Origin: UBA4742 sp963785815
GTDB lineage: Bacteria > Actinomycetota > Acidimicrobiia > Acidimicrobiales > Acidimicrobilacustridaceae
Assembly: GCA_963785815.1 (NCBI GenBank)
Contig: CAWAWN010000002.1
Location: 1,650,842-1,714,841, forward strand
Direction of reading: 5' to 3'
Length of the DNA stretch: 64,000 nucleotides
Of this stretch, positions 26,183-35,905 are shown piece after piece. The translations under genes and the position numbers were made by a program. Position 1 is the stretch's first letter; each line of letters opens with the position of its first letter. Under the pieces are notes generated by a model. The model was not told where the DNA came from. It saw nothing but the letters and a program-made list of their open reading frames with translations, and did no database searches.

Positions 26183-28934
26183 TCACCTGCGGGGGCCGCG
26201 CAGCTCCCGGCGTGATCGGATCCCCAGCTTCGAGAAGATATTGCCCATGTGGTACTCGACCGCCTTGACGCTGACGAACAAGGTCTCGGCAACCTCCCGG
26301 TTGGTGTAGCCCTGGCGCACCAGGGCGATCACGTCACGCTCGCGCTCGGTCAGCTCGACGACCGGCACGATCGAAAGGAGATCGGTGTCCACGCCGGCGG
26401 AGTCCAGGTCGGAGCGGATGCGGTCGACCAGCGGCCCCGAGCCGAGGGGCGACACGAGGCGCTCGGCGGCTCGTAGCTGACGGCGGGCGTCGTCGAGTCG
26501 GCCCAAGGCCAGGAGCTGCTCTCCGTGGCGGCGATGCAGCTCGAACCGTTCCAGCACCGGGGTGTCGGGCGTGACCGCCGACTCGGCCCGCTCGAAGGCC
26601 TTCAGCGCGGCGGCGGCGTCACCGTCGAGTGCCGCGACGCGCGCCTCGATCGTCGCCACGACGGCCGTCAGCTCCGTGCTGTGGCGTCGGGCCAGGGAGG
26701 CCAGCAGCTCGGCATGGCGCCGGGCCTCCGTCACTCGACCCAGGTCGGCCAGGGCGCCGGCGAGGCGGGGGAGCCACAGAACTGCGAACATCGGCCCGGC
26801 ATCGTCGCGGGGGCCGCCCTCGAGTGGCTCGAGCGCGGCGACGACCTGTTCGGGCTGGCCTGAGGCTTCGGCCAGCGACGCCTCGGCCAGCCGGGCCCAC
26901 ATGTCGGCCTCCGCGGTGCCCGCCCTGTCGGCGGATCGGCGAGCCTGGTCGACGTACCCCGGGGCGCGGCCGCTCGCGGCCCCCGGTGCCAGGGCCATCG
27001 CGGCGACGGCCTGGGCCTGGGCATGGATGAGCACCAGACCCTCGTCGGAGGCGAGGTCGATGGCGATGCGGGCGTGGACAGCGGCCTCGTCCCACTCGCC
27101 GAGTGCGACCAACGAGAGCGCCAGCAGCGTCTCCGCCCGCGACAGGTGGATCGTCTGGAGGCCCCGGTGCGACCGCTCGATGAAGCCGTGCAGGGATGCG
27201 ATGGCGGCCTGGTAGCGGCCCGTGTACGTCTCGAACATGCCTCTGGTGCCGATCACGAGCGCCTCGATGTTCGGCGTCAGCGTCGCCTCTTCGGGGAAGC
27301 GGGCCGCGAGGTCCGCCAGGCCGCTCTGCGCCCCCCACTGCTGGGAGACACCGACCGAGTGCAGGACACCGGCCACACCAGCCGGTTCGCTCTCGGCCCC
27401 CACGAGCGACGCGACAGGCGCCACGGCATCGACCGCGTCGACGCCGCGCGCCGAACGTCGCGTAGAGGTACCCCAACTGGATGAGCACGCTGGCGGCCTG
27501 CGCCGGATCGGAGCCGACCGAGGCCTCCTTCAGCAGCTGCTCCCCGGCGATGATGTCGCCTGAGGCGGTGGCGAGCATGCCGCGGACGAGGCTCAGGAGC
27601 TGCTGGTCCTCGTCCGACGCGGATGTCGGGCACCGGGCCTGGGCGGCCGCGAGCTGCCCGGCCTCGATCAGGGCCCGGCTCGCCTCGAGCGAATGTCGGG
27701 TGCGGACAGCGTCCGAGGTGGCGACCTCTCCTGCCCAGAGCAGGTAGCGGGCCGCCTGGGCTCCTCGGCCCGAGGCCCTCGACCGCTCTGCCGCCGCCAC
27801 CAGGTCCGCCTCGAGCGACACGTCGGTGGGATCCGCCGCCAACGCACGATGGCGCAGGGCCTCATCGGGTGGCAGCGCCGACGCGGCCGCGGTGTGCAGC
27901 GCCTTGCGAACGCCCGGCGCCAGGTCCTCGTAGACCGCGACCTCCTGCAGGGGATGCACGAACGCCAGCTCCGCAGGGCCCGCCGCGTTCGACACCTCGA
28001 TCAACGAGCCGACCGCGGGGGTGGCGAGGACATCGAGGACGGCGGGGACCCCCGACACCTGCTCCACGACGGCGACCGACGCCCGACCACCCAGGACCGC
28101 CAGCGCCTCGCAGACCGCCGCCGCCGAGCCCGGCAGCGCGGCCACCTGGGCTGTGACGATCGAGCCGAGCGAGCGGGGGACGGGCAGGTCCGGTCCGGGG
28201 CGGGTGAGCTGGGACGGCGTGAGCTCCTCGAGCAGGGTCCGAACGTAGAGCGCGTTCCCCGCGGTGTGGCGGGCGAGGCGCGCCGCCGCCTCCGGCGGAA
28301 GGTCGGTCCCCGCCGCGGACGCGAGCTCCGTGCACTCCTGCCAGGTGAACGGCGGGACCATGATCCGTTGGCAGCGATCGGGATCGGCGTGGAGGCGGCC
28401 CCACCGCTCGTCACGGGGCCCATCGTCGTCGCGGACGGTCGCCACCACCAGGACCCGATCGTGGTCGAGGCGCCGCAGAGCCGTGACCAGCGCCTGCAGG
28501 GACGGCTGATCGGCCCAGTGGAGGTCCTCGATCGCCAGCACCGCCACCCGTCCGCCCTCCTGGAGCTCGGCGAGGTGGTCGATCAGCCGCAGGGCCGCGG
28601 TGAAGGTGGGGGCGTCGGTGGTCCCGATCACCGAGCCGAGCAGGCTCATCGGCACGTCCACGGCCAGTTCGTCGCCGTAGGCCCGCTCGATCATGAAACG
28701 GTCGTCCAGCGCGTCGAGGCTCGACCTCATCAACGCCGACTTCCCCGACCCTGCGGGCCCCTCGATGGTCACGAGCCACGGGTGCCCCGACGCCGCGTCG
28801 CGCGCCGCCGAGGCGAACCTCCCCTGCTCGACCGATCGTCCGACGAAGGGCACCGATGCCGTCACCGGGAGCCACCGCCGGGCACCACGAGGGCAGCGGG
28901 AACGGGCTTCGAGGTGCACCCCGACCTCAGACAA
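26183..28934 (-). CDS. LAL-type (STAND ATPase) LuxR regulator, frameshifted
   Basis: A large MalT-like regulator of about 900 residues once a frameshift is bridged. The AAA/STAND module has Walker A EGPAGSGKSALM and Walker B VLAIEDLHWAD. Long helical TPR-like repeats follow, and the C-terminal LuxR HTH is LTERERDVIALVRQGYTNRE and VKAVEYHMGNIFSKLGI. Near 27445 the frame changes by one extra base after GYLYATFG and resumes at ARGVDAVDAV. Homologous coding continues on both sides, so the defect is a single event or an error. The start may be GTG 28865 (TASVPFVGRSVEQ) rather than 28934. Its position between the palindrome-bearing promoters makes it the natural regulator of the cluster. Confidence 0.85.
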
Positions 28935-29076
28935 GGGCCCAACCCCGCAACCTCCCGACTCGACTCGACGCGACGCTCCCGTCCGAAGCGTAGGTGCTGG
29001 GCCGACGCCTGCCGACAGACGACCGCAGGAGCTCGCGCCGGCTTCCTAGGGTCCGCGCGCCCTGCGGCACGGAGAT

Positions 29077-29093
29077 CTAGGGGCCTCCCCCAG
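29077..29093 (+). promoter_or_regulatory. CTAGGGG-N4-CCCCAG palindrome, site 3 (hemerythrin operon)
   Basis: CTAGGGG-CCTC-CCCCAG followed by TGCAGC, about 105 bp before ATG 29198 and 143 bp before the divergent LAL start. It could serve both directions. A weaker half-match (CTAGGG ... CCCTG) lies at 29046-29064. Read on the other strand it contains GGGGGAGGCCCC, again MalT-box-like. Confidence 0.62.
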
Positions 29094-29197
29094 TGCAGCC
29101 GTCGGCCTGATCGTGGACCATCGAGACATCGACGGCCTCAGCATCCGAACGGGACGCGACCGATCCGACCCCGACCACACCATCTGGAGGACGAACC

Positions 29198-29899
29198 ATG
29201 ACCGAGATCAAGGAACCAGGCCGCATCAAGGGTCCGCTGAAGACGTGGTACGACCTCCACGAAGCCCTCGACCACGAGGTGACGGGCATCGCGGCCGACG
29301 CCGTCGACCTGGCGCTGAGCGGGCTCGATACCTTCGCCACCCGCTTCTGGGCGTTCGACCGCGAGCTGCGGGCCCACTCCGAGGTGGAGGACGGCATCAT
29401 GTTCCCCGCCATCACCGAACGGGGCGGCACCATCCCCGACGAGCTGCTGCAGGAGCACCGGGGCGAGCAACTGGCCGTGTACGCCGTCGGCGCCGCGCTC
29501 CTCCAGGCCAACGCCACCCGGACCCCCGAGGCGCTGGCTGCGCTCGCCGGTCCGACGGCCGACCTGCGCGACTCGTTGAAGGCCCACCTCGAGCTCGAGG
29601 AAGCCACCGCGCTCACCCAGGTCGACGGCCTGTTCAGCGACGACGAGCAGTCCGGCTTGTTCCGCACGATCATCGGCTCGCTCCCGCCGGATCCGCAGCT
29701 GCAGCCATGGGTGACCTCCGCGCTCAGCCCCGATCACCTCGAGCTCCGACTCCGCAACATCGCGTCGTCGATGTCCACGCCGGCGCTCGCCGCCCTCATG
29801 ACCCAGATCCACGACGGCGTCGACGCCGACACGTGGGCGGTCGTCCAGAGCCGGACGCCTGATCTGGCGGCCCTCGTCGACCACGGCCGCGGGTCGTGA
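29198..29899 (+). CDS. Hemerythrin HHE-domain protein
   Basis: A 233-residue cytoplasmic protein with a non-heme di-iron four-helix bundle. Candidate ligands are in DLHEALDHEVTG, RAHSEVEDGIMFPAI, LLQEHRGEQLAV and LKAHLELEEATAL, the usual H-HxxxE-H-HxxxE pattern. The C-terminal ~80 residues form an extra helical domain. Such proteins sense or bind O2/NO or handle iron and peroxide. GGAGG lies eight bases before ATG 29198. Its stop overlaps the GTG of the ThDP enzyme. It is the first gene of the five-gene operon downstream of palindrome site 3. Confidence 0.85.
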   Translation: MTEIKEPGRIKGPLKTWYDLHEALDHEVTGIAADAVDLALSGLDTFATRFWAFDRELRAHSEVEDGIMFPAITERGGTIPDELLQEHRGEQLAVYAVGAALLQANATRTPEALAALAGPTADLRDSLKAHLELEEATALTQVDGLFSDDEQSGLFRTIIGSLPPDPQLQPWVTSALSPDHLELRLRNIASSMSTPALAALMTQIHDGVDADTWAVVQSRTPDLAALVDHGRGS

Positions 29900-31513
29900 G
29901 CACGTCGAGGACGGGAGCCGAGCTCGTCGGCGACTTCGTCGCCAACTTCGGCATCGAGTACGTGTTCGGCAACCCCGGCACCACCGAGACCACGTTCCTG
30001 GCCGCACTGGCGAGCTCGGACGCCACCTATGTGCTCGCCCTGAACGAGCCGAGCGCGGTCGGGATCGCGGCGGGCTGGTCCCTGGCCACCGGCAAGACGG
30101 CGATGGTGAGCCTGCACACCTATCCCGGGCTGGCCAGCGGCATGTTCAACCTCCGCAACGCCTACCTCAGCGGGATTCCGCTTTTCGTCGTGAACGGCAC
30201 CGAGGACAGCCGCTTCCTGATCCACAACCCGGTGCTCGGCGGCCCGAACACCCAGCTGGCCGAGACCGCCACTAAATACCAGTACGAGGTGCGCAGCATC
30301 GATGAGCTGACCGTGGCCCTCCAGCGCTGCTGGGTGCAGGCGGGCCTCCAGCCCACCCGGCCGGTGTTCCTGTCGGTGCCCATGGACTTCATGGCCGGCT
30401 CGACCGAGCGGATCACCTTCAAGTCGACGGTCGTGTACGACGACGTCGCCAGTGCGTCGCTCACCGCGGTCGCGGCCGCGCTGCGCTCGTCGCAGAAGCT
30501 GGCGATCGTCGTGGACTACGCGGTCGGGTGGGATGACTCGGTCCGGGCGGTGACCAACGTCGCCGTGGCCCTCGACGCCGACGTGTACGCCGCGCCGTTC
30601 CATGTGCAGGGCGTGTGCGACATGTTGCACCCGACCTTCAAGGGCGCTCTCCCGCCGACCACCAAGGAGGTGCGCGAGATCCTCTCGGGCTACGACACCG
30701 TGCTGCTGCTCGGCGAGAAGCTCGACACCTTCACCTATACCGGCGACCAGTCCGTGCCGCCCGAGGTGCGCCTGATCCAGATCACGCCGGCCAGCGACCA
30801 ACTCGGCTTCGATTGGCCGGTGGACATCGCGGTGGTCGGCGACATCACCACCAGCCTCGCCGGCGTCGGCGTCGCGCTCGGGGATCGACGTCGACGCCGA
30901 GATCCAGGGTGACGGTGTCAGACCCGACCTGGAAGCCCTCCGCGGCACCTACACCGCCGCGGACTCGGACCCCTCCGACCGGCTCATCTTCTCGCTGCTC
31001 GAGCAGCTCGATCCGACCGCCACCCACGTGGTCACCGAGGGATCCTCCGAGGACGCGCTCGTCCAGCAGATGGCGACGTCGATGGGGTTCCGCAACGTGC
31101 ACTTCAGCCCGCGAGGTGGCGCCCTCGGCTGGGCGATGCCGCTCGCCGTGGGTCTCTCGCTGGGCACGGGCGAACCGGCGGTGTGCTTCGTCGGTGACGG
31201 CGGCAGCCTCTTCTCCGTCCACGCCATCTGGACCGCCGCGGCGATGAAGTTCCCGGTCGTCTTCGTGTGCTTCGTCAACCACGAGTACCGGCTGCTCAAG
31301 GACCTCTGGGTCAGCTTCATCGGGGGGACCCTCGACAGCACCCGGTTCGTGGGTCTCGACTTCGACGACCCAGCGCTCGACCTCGACGCCATCATGGGAG
31401 GGTTCGGCGCCGTCACCGAGCACCCCGGCTCGAGCGACGAGGTCGTCGCCGCCGTGGCGGCGGCGCGAGAGCGGTCCGGACCGACCGTCGTGTTCATCGA
31501 ACGTCGCCCCTGA
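29896..31513 (+). CDS. Thiamine-diphosphate enzyme (benzoylformate decarboxylase-like), frameshifted
   Basis: The joined product is about 539 residues with the three domains of decarboxylase/acetolactate-synthase enzymes. The Pyr domain has FGNPGTTETTFL and the catalytic Glu in LALNEPSAVGIAAGW. A central Rossmann domain lies at about residues 180-320. The PP domain has the ThDP/Mg motif FVGDGGSLFS ... VVFVCFVNHEY (GDG-x-N). One extra G in a GGGG run near 30883 breaks the frame after GVGVALG; removing it restores GIDVDAEIQGDG. Closest in feel to benzoylformate or phosphonopyruvate decarboxylases, so a 2-oxoacid is the likely substrate. It overlaps the hemerythrin stop (GTGA). Confidence 0.82.
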
Positions 31514-31541
31514 CCGGGCCTCGACCACATCGGAGCCACCC

Positions 31542-33338
31542 ATGACCCACGACCGAGGACCCATCCCCGCCGCCGGTGTCGAGCCCGGGCAACGTCAGCT
31601 CAACGGCCCGCAGACCACCGGCCGCACCTACCGCAACCTGTCCGAACCGCTCCACCGGATCACTCGCGACGACGACGTGATCGTGCCGATGCGCGACGGG
31701 GCCCGCCTGCTCGCCGACATCCACCGCCCGGACGGCGACGGACGTTTCCCGGTCCTGGTGTCCGCGTCGCCCTACCCCCGCCAGCTCCAGGACATCGGCG
31801 CTCCGATGGGCTTCATCGAGGCCGGAGCCAGCGACTTCTTCGTGCCCCGCGGCTACGTCCACGTGATCGCCAACCTGCGCGGCACCGGGGGCTCCGACGG
31901 CACGTTCGGCTTCTTCGACAGCCAGGAACGGCTCGACATGCACGACCTCGTCGAGTGGGCCGCCGCCCAGCCGTGGAGCGACGGCAACGTCGGGATGGTC
32001 GGCATCAGCTACTTCGCCATGACCCAGCTCGAAGCGGCCACGCAGAAGCCGCCGCACCTGAACGCCATCTTCCCAGTGGCGGTGACCTCCGACCTCTACG
32101 AAGCGGCCCGACCCCACGGGCTGTTCAACTCGTCGTTCCTCTCACCCTTCCTGGCCATGGTCGGCATCACCTCGGCCCACGGCGACGAGCTGTGGCGTGG
32201 CCGACTGCTCGAAGTCGCCCGGCACGTGCTGGACATCCCGCGCCTCCACCAGCGGTTCGCCACCATGAACGGCGAGGCGGCCGTCACCGTGATGAAGGAA
32301 GCGATGCGCCTCCACTACGACCCCCATCCGTGGGACGACCTGTGGGAAGCCGTCGCCGTCGACCACCAGGCGCGCGACGAGTGGTGGGACGAACGCAACC
32401 TCCTGCCGATCCTCGACCAGGTGGACATCCCGGTCTACCTCGGCTGCGACTGGCAGAACGTCCCCCTGCATCTCCCCGGCACGTTCTCGACCCTGGCCGC
32501 GCTGACCAACAGCCCCGAGGTGCGGGTGGCCATGCTCGGCGAGTTCGGCCTCACCTGGCCGTGGGAGAGCCTTCACCTCGAAGCCCTCGCCTGGTTCGAC
32601 CACTGGTTGAAGGGCGCCGACACCGGCATCCTCGACGGCCCCCCGATCCGCTACCGGCTGCCCGGCACCGACGACTGGCGCGCCGCGGAGCAATGGCCGC
32701 CGCCCGAGAGTCGACCGCTCACGTTCTCGCTCGGGGCCGACGGAGCACTGGCCCGCGACGGCGGCGCTCCCGGTGCGCGGTCCTACGTGTGCCCCGGGCC
32801 CGGCCTGAACCACCAGCTCGGGCGGGCGACCGACCCCACCACGTCGCTGGCGTGGGAGACCGAAGCACTCGACACCGACCTCGACCTCGGCGGCGATGTC
32901 GAGCTGCAGCTCGAGGCGTCCACCACCGCCCTCGACACCGCCTGGATCGCCCTACTCGAAGACGTCGCTCCCGACGGCACGGCTGAGACGGTGACCCAAG
33001 GATGGCTCCAGGCCAGCCTGCGAGGGGTCGACGCCTCGACCAGTAGCCCGGGTGCCCCGGTGCTGGCCTGCCGGACGCCCGCGGCCGTCCCCGTCGACGA
33101 GGTCGTCTCCTACCGGATCCCGCTCGTCGCCAACGCACGACGCTTCGCCGCCGGACATCGCGTGCGGCTCGTGGTGTGCAGCGACGACCAGCCCGACGAC
33201 GTCCCCGCCATCATGGGGTTCCGTCACGCCCCGGTCGGAACGACGAGCCGCAACACGATCCACGCCACGTCGAACCTCGTGCTGTCCGTCCTGCCCCCAA
33301 CGACATCGGCCGAACACGCGCAGGAGGTCGGACCGTGA
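31542..33338 (+). CDS. CocE/NonD-family alpha/beta hydrolase
   Basis: A 598-residue hydrolase of the X-Pro dipeptidyl-peptidase/cocaine-esterase family. The N-terminal strand VIVPMRDGARLLADIHRP, the oxyanion-hole region SPYPRQ, the nucleophile elbow MVGISYFAMTQ (Ser) and an Asp/His pair in the second half fit the fold. The C-terminal jelly-roll domain (about residues 390-590) ends in RVRLVVCSDDQPDDVPAIMG. The usual GxSYxG elbow is GISYFA, with the last Gly replaced by Ala. It hydrolyses an ester or amide; the substrate is unknown. The stop overlaps GTG 33335 of the next gene. Confidence 0.88.
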   Translation: MTHDRGPIPAAGVEPGQRQLNGPQTTGRTYRNLSEPLHRITRDDDVIVPMRDGARLLADIHRPDGDGRFPVLVSASPYPRQLQDIGAPMGFIEAGASDFFVPRGYVHVIANLRGTGGSDGTFGFFDSQERLDMHDLVEWAAAQPWSDGNVGMVGISYFAMTQLEAATQKPPHLNAIFPVAVTSDLYEAARPHGLFNSSFLSPFLAMVGITSAHGDELWRGRLLEVARHVLDIPRLHQRFATMNGEAAVTVMKEAMRLHYDPHPWDDLWEAVAVDHQARDEWWDERNLLPILDQVDIPVYLGCDWQNVPLHLPGTFSTLAALTNSPEVRVAMLGEFGLTWPWESLHLEALAWFDHWLKGADTGILDGPPIRYRLPGTDDWRAAEQWPPPESRPLTFSLGADGALARDGGAPGARSYVCPGPGLNHQLGRATDPTTSLAWETEALDTDLDLGGDVELQLEASTTALDTAWIALLEDVAPDGTAETVTQGWLQASLRGVDASTSSPGAPVLACRTPAAVPVDEVVSYRIPLVANARRFAAGHRVRLVVCSDDQPDDVPAIMGFRHAPVGTTSRNTIHATSNLVLSVLPPTTSAEHAQEVGP

Positions 33339-33685
33339 CGGACAAGCCCGATTCCGGACCGAGCGAGGACATCGAGCAGGCCCTGACCGAGCTCGCGTGG
33401 GCGAACCCCACCATCGCAACCGATCCCGACGCCGCCCTCGCCGCCCTCGGCGTCCACCTTCCGGACGGTCTGCATCTAGACGTGAGGCTCCAACGACGCG
33501 ACACCCTCTACTTCGTCATTCCGCCCGCTGACGGCGACGGGGGTGACGCCGACCAGGTCGTCGACCAGATGGACCTCTGGGGCAGCGGCGACCAGTTCGT
33601 GTGGATCCTGCCGCAGGACCAGAAGCTCGCGCTGCTGGGCTTGCGCGAGCAGTATCGGCACCACACAGCCGCGCAGACCCGATGA
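33335..33685 (+). CDS. NHLP-leader-like small protein, paralog 1
   Basis: A 116-residue protein from GTG 33335 (GTGA overlap with cocE). The first ~65 residues resemble the nitrile-hydratase-alpha-like leader domain of proteusin/TOMM precursors: IEQALTELAWANPTIATDPD, then AALAALGVHLPDGLHLDVRL and the ending TLYFVIPPA. A short acidic Gly linker follows. The last ~40 residues (FVWILPQDQKLALLGLREQY) can be aligned with the end of its neighbour. That conservation argues against a variable core peptide, so this may be a structural or binding protein rather than a RiPP precursor. No maturase gene is visible. The ATGA overlap with the next gene implies equimolar synthesis. Confidence 0.6.
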   Translation: MTDKPDSGPSEDIEQALTELAWANPTIATDPDAALAALGVHLPDGLHLDVRLQRRDTLYFVIPPADGDGGDADQVVDQMDLWGSGDQFVWILPQDQKLALLGLREQYRHHTAAQTR

Positions 33686-34026
33686 GCACCGACCGCTTCA
33701 CCGAGCAGTACCGACAACTGATCGGCGACCCCGAGGCCCGGGCCGCGCTGCTGGCCGATCCGAAGGCCGCGCTCATCGCCTACTTCGGCGACATCGTCGC
33801 GGGCGACTATCGCATCGAGGTCATCGAACAGCGTTCCGACACGATCACCGCAGTCGTGCCCGCACCGCCCGATCCCGGGACCGACACGGCGGCACGCCTG
33901 CAGCAGGTCTCCGGGAGGATCTTCGACCTGCTCCACAGCGCCGGTGTCGGTGGCTACCTCATCCCCGACGAGCGCCTCACCTGGGTGCTGCGAGACATGC
34001 GCAGCCTCTGGTCATCCGGTCGCTGA
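33682..34026 (+). CDS. NHLP-leader-like small protein, paralog 2
   Basis: A 114-residue protein at ATG 33682, overlapping its paralog's stop. The leader-like domain is clearer here: FTEQYRQLIGDPEARAALLA, then DPKAALIAYFGD, IRIEVIEQ-like YRIEVIEQRSDTITAVVPAP. This is the DP-x-R-x-L-x-DP-x-AL-x-x-FG ... VVP pattern of nitrile hydratase alpha N-termini and NHLP leaders. The C-terminal part contains GVGGYLIPDERLTWVLRDMR, matching ILPQDQKLALLGLREQ of paralog 1. It ends the five-gene operon. Confidence 0.62.
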   Translation: MSTDRFTEQYRQLIGDPEARAALLADPKAALIAYFGDIVAGDYRIEVIEQRSDTITAVVPAPPDPGTDTAARLQQVSGRIFDLLHSAGVGGYLIPDERLTWVLRDMRSLWSSGR

Positions 34027-34242
34027 CGTCATCGAGCACCGGACCCAGGGCCCGTCTCGTCCCGTTTGCCCAACGCCCTCGCCAAAGCCCCGCCGGGCAC
34101 GCTCATCAGGAGCGAGCGCCTGCTGGGCGCTCCCGGTGGCGCCGTGGGCCCCCGGTCATCGGATGCTGTCCGGTGCCGCTCGAGCGTTCGCTCGGCCGTG
34201 CCGCTCTGGCCGTAGCGCCGCGGCGAGGGGGTCGATGCCGCG

Positions 34243-35853
34243 TCACGTCGTGATCGGGTGGCCGGGGCCCCGGCGCTTGCTGCGGGTCACGAGCGCAACG
34301 ACACCGATGGCGAGGACGGCGAGCCCGCCCACCAGCGCGATCGCACCCCACGGGGTGCGGTCACGGCCCGAGTCCTTGGTGGTGCCGGTGGCACTCGAGA
34401 TGGTGATGGGGACGAGTCGCGAACCGGTCTTCTCGCCGAGCACCTCGATGTGGTGGTCGCCGAGGTCCGTGTCCCGGGGGATGGTGACCGTTGCGTGCAG
34501 ATTGCCGTCAGCATCCGCCTGGCCGTTCGTCAGCAGCACCGGATCGGAGTGCAGTCGCAGCTGGACCTTCTCGCCCGGATGCAGGCCCGATGCCGTGACC
34601 GTGACGTGGCCGCCGGGGCTGGCCGTCGACGAGCTGAGTCGGGGCTGGGCCCAGTTGCCCTGGTTCAGGGTGCCGATCGAGCCGGTGGCCGTGGCGCCGT
34701 TGGCGTTGGTGATCGTGTAGCTGAACTGGTCGGTCCCGGTCCAGCCGTCCTGGAGCGGGGTGTACTCGACCGTCCCGTCGGCGGCATCGACGACGGAGAG
34801 CGCGCCGTGCTCGGCGGGGGTGAACGTGATCTCCGTGCCCGGCACGCCCTGGAAGGAGCAAGGCAGGGGGAACTGCGTCGGCTGGGTGGCCGACACGGTC
34901 TGGGTGAAGGCTTGGAGGCACACCGGCGAGAAGATCCAGTTGATCACGACCTGACCGTCCGCGGCCTCAGGAGCCGTGGTGATGGTGCCGCCCTGCATCA
35001 CGGCTGGGCCCAGGTAGCTGGACCCGGCGCCGCCGCCTCCGCCGCCTCCCCCGCCCGTGCCGCCGCCGGTGCCGCCGTTGCCGCCCTTCCATCCTCCGCC
35101 GCCTCCGCCGCCGGGACCGGCCTTGTCGTGCTCGGGGGCGCCCGCGCCTCCAGCCATGCCGGACTCGCCGCCGAACGCCCCGCCGTGGCCGTGGCCCGGC
35201 CCGGAGCCGTCCTTGCCGTTCGTGCCCGTGCCGTTGCCTCCGGCCACGCCGCCGTCGCCGCCGGCATCGATGCCGCCGAGCGTGCCCGACCCGCCAGCGC
35301 CGCCACCGCCTCCGGCCACGAACTGGTAGTCACCGTTGAGCAGGACCGAGGAAGCACCGCCGCCGCCTCCGCCCACGGTGGAATCGCTCCCATACGACGT
35401 TCCCCCCGGGGCATCCCCGCCCCACGCGGGCGCCGGGTTCTCGGTGGGGATCGACGCGGACACCCCTTGGCTACCGACGTTGATGGTGAGGACATCATTG
35501 GGCTCGAGCAGCAGCGTCCCGGTCACCGAGGCGCCGGCCCCGCCCGGCTTGGCCTCGCCCAGCCCGTTGTAGCCCTTCCCGCCGCCGCCGCCGTCAACGA
35601 GGAAGTACGCGCCGAGGGCTCCGGCGGGAACGGTGGCCGTCTGCGTCTCGCCGAGCGCGGTGAAGAGCGTCGACCCGCTGGCTTGGGCGGCTACCGGCAC
35701 CGACGAGCAGAAGACGGTGGAGGCGCTCATCACGACGGCGCCGAGCGCAGCGATGCCGAGCCAGCGGAGCGAACGAGACCGTGTCGCCGGTGTGGACGCG
35801 GGTGTGCGGCGATCGGACCGAGCGGTGGCGGAACTGCGGTGTGCGGTGCTCAT
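34243..35853 (-). CDS. Glycine-rich secreted surface protein with C-terminal anchor
   Basis: A 536-residue exported protein. The signal helix is RWLGIAALGAVVMSASTVF. A first beta domain (residues ~60-130) precedes a ~170-residue Gly-rich region (runs of GGGGG, GGTGGG) like the glycine-rich domains of bacterial surface proteins. A cadherin-like/Big segment (LSVVDAADGTVEYTPLQDGW) and an Ig-like repeat with PGEKVQLRL follow. A C-terminal transmembrane helix (WGAIALVGGLAVLAIGVVAL) ends in a basic tail. No LPxTG is visible, so it is probably membrane-anchored. Palindrome site 4 lies some 35 bp before the start, linking its expression to the redox cluster. Confidence 0.75.
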   Translation of the reverse strand: MSTAHRSSATARSDRRTPASTPATRSRSLRWLGIAALGAVVMSASTVFCSSVPVAAQASGSTLFTALGETQTATVPAGALGAYFLVDGGGGGKGYNGLGEAKPGGAGASVTGTLLLEPNDVLTINVGSQGVSASIPTENPAPAWGGDAPGGTSYGSDSTVGGGGGGASSVLLNGDYQFVAGGGGGAGGSGTLGGIDAGGDGGVAGGNGTGTNGKDGSGPGHGHGGAFGGESGMAGGAGAPEHDKAGPGGGGGGGWKGGNGGTGGGTGGGGGGGGGAGSSYLGPAVMQGGTITTAPEAADGQVVINWIFSPVCLQAFTQTVSATQPTQFPLPCSFQGVPGTEITFTPAEHGALSVVDAADGTVEYTPLQDGWTGTDQFSYTITNANGATATGSIGTLNQGNWAQPRLSSSTASPGGHVTVTASGLHPGEKVQLRLHSDPVLLTNGQADADGNLHATVTIPRDTDLGDHHIEVLGEKTGSRLVPITISSATGTTKDSGRDRTPWGAIALVGGLAVLAIGVVALVTRSKRRGPGHPITT

Positions 35854-35880
35854 GGCCCCATCGTGGGCACGGGGTCTCGC

Positions 35881-35905
35881 CAGTGTCCCTAGGGGGTCGC
35901 CCTAG
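35881..35905 (-). promoter_or_regulatory. CTAGGGG-type palindrome, site 4 (glycine-rich gene)
   Basis: The plus strand reads GTGTCC then CTAGGGG-GTCG-CCCTAG-TT. Read toward the gene it is AACTAGGGCGACCCCCTAG followed by GGACAC. About 30 bp separates the GGACAC end from the ATG at 35853, nearly the same as at site 2. The perfect outer CTAGGG/CCCTAG arms make this the cleanest copy. Confidence 0.65.
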
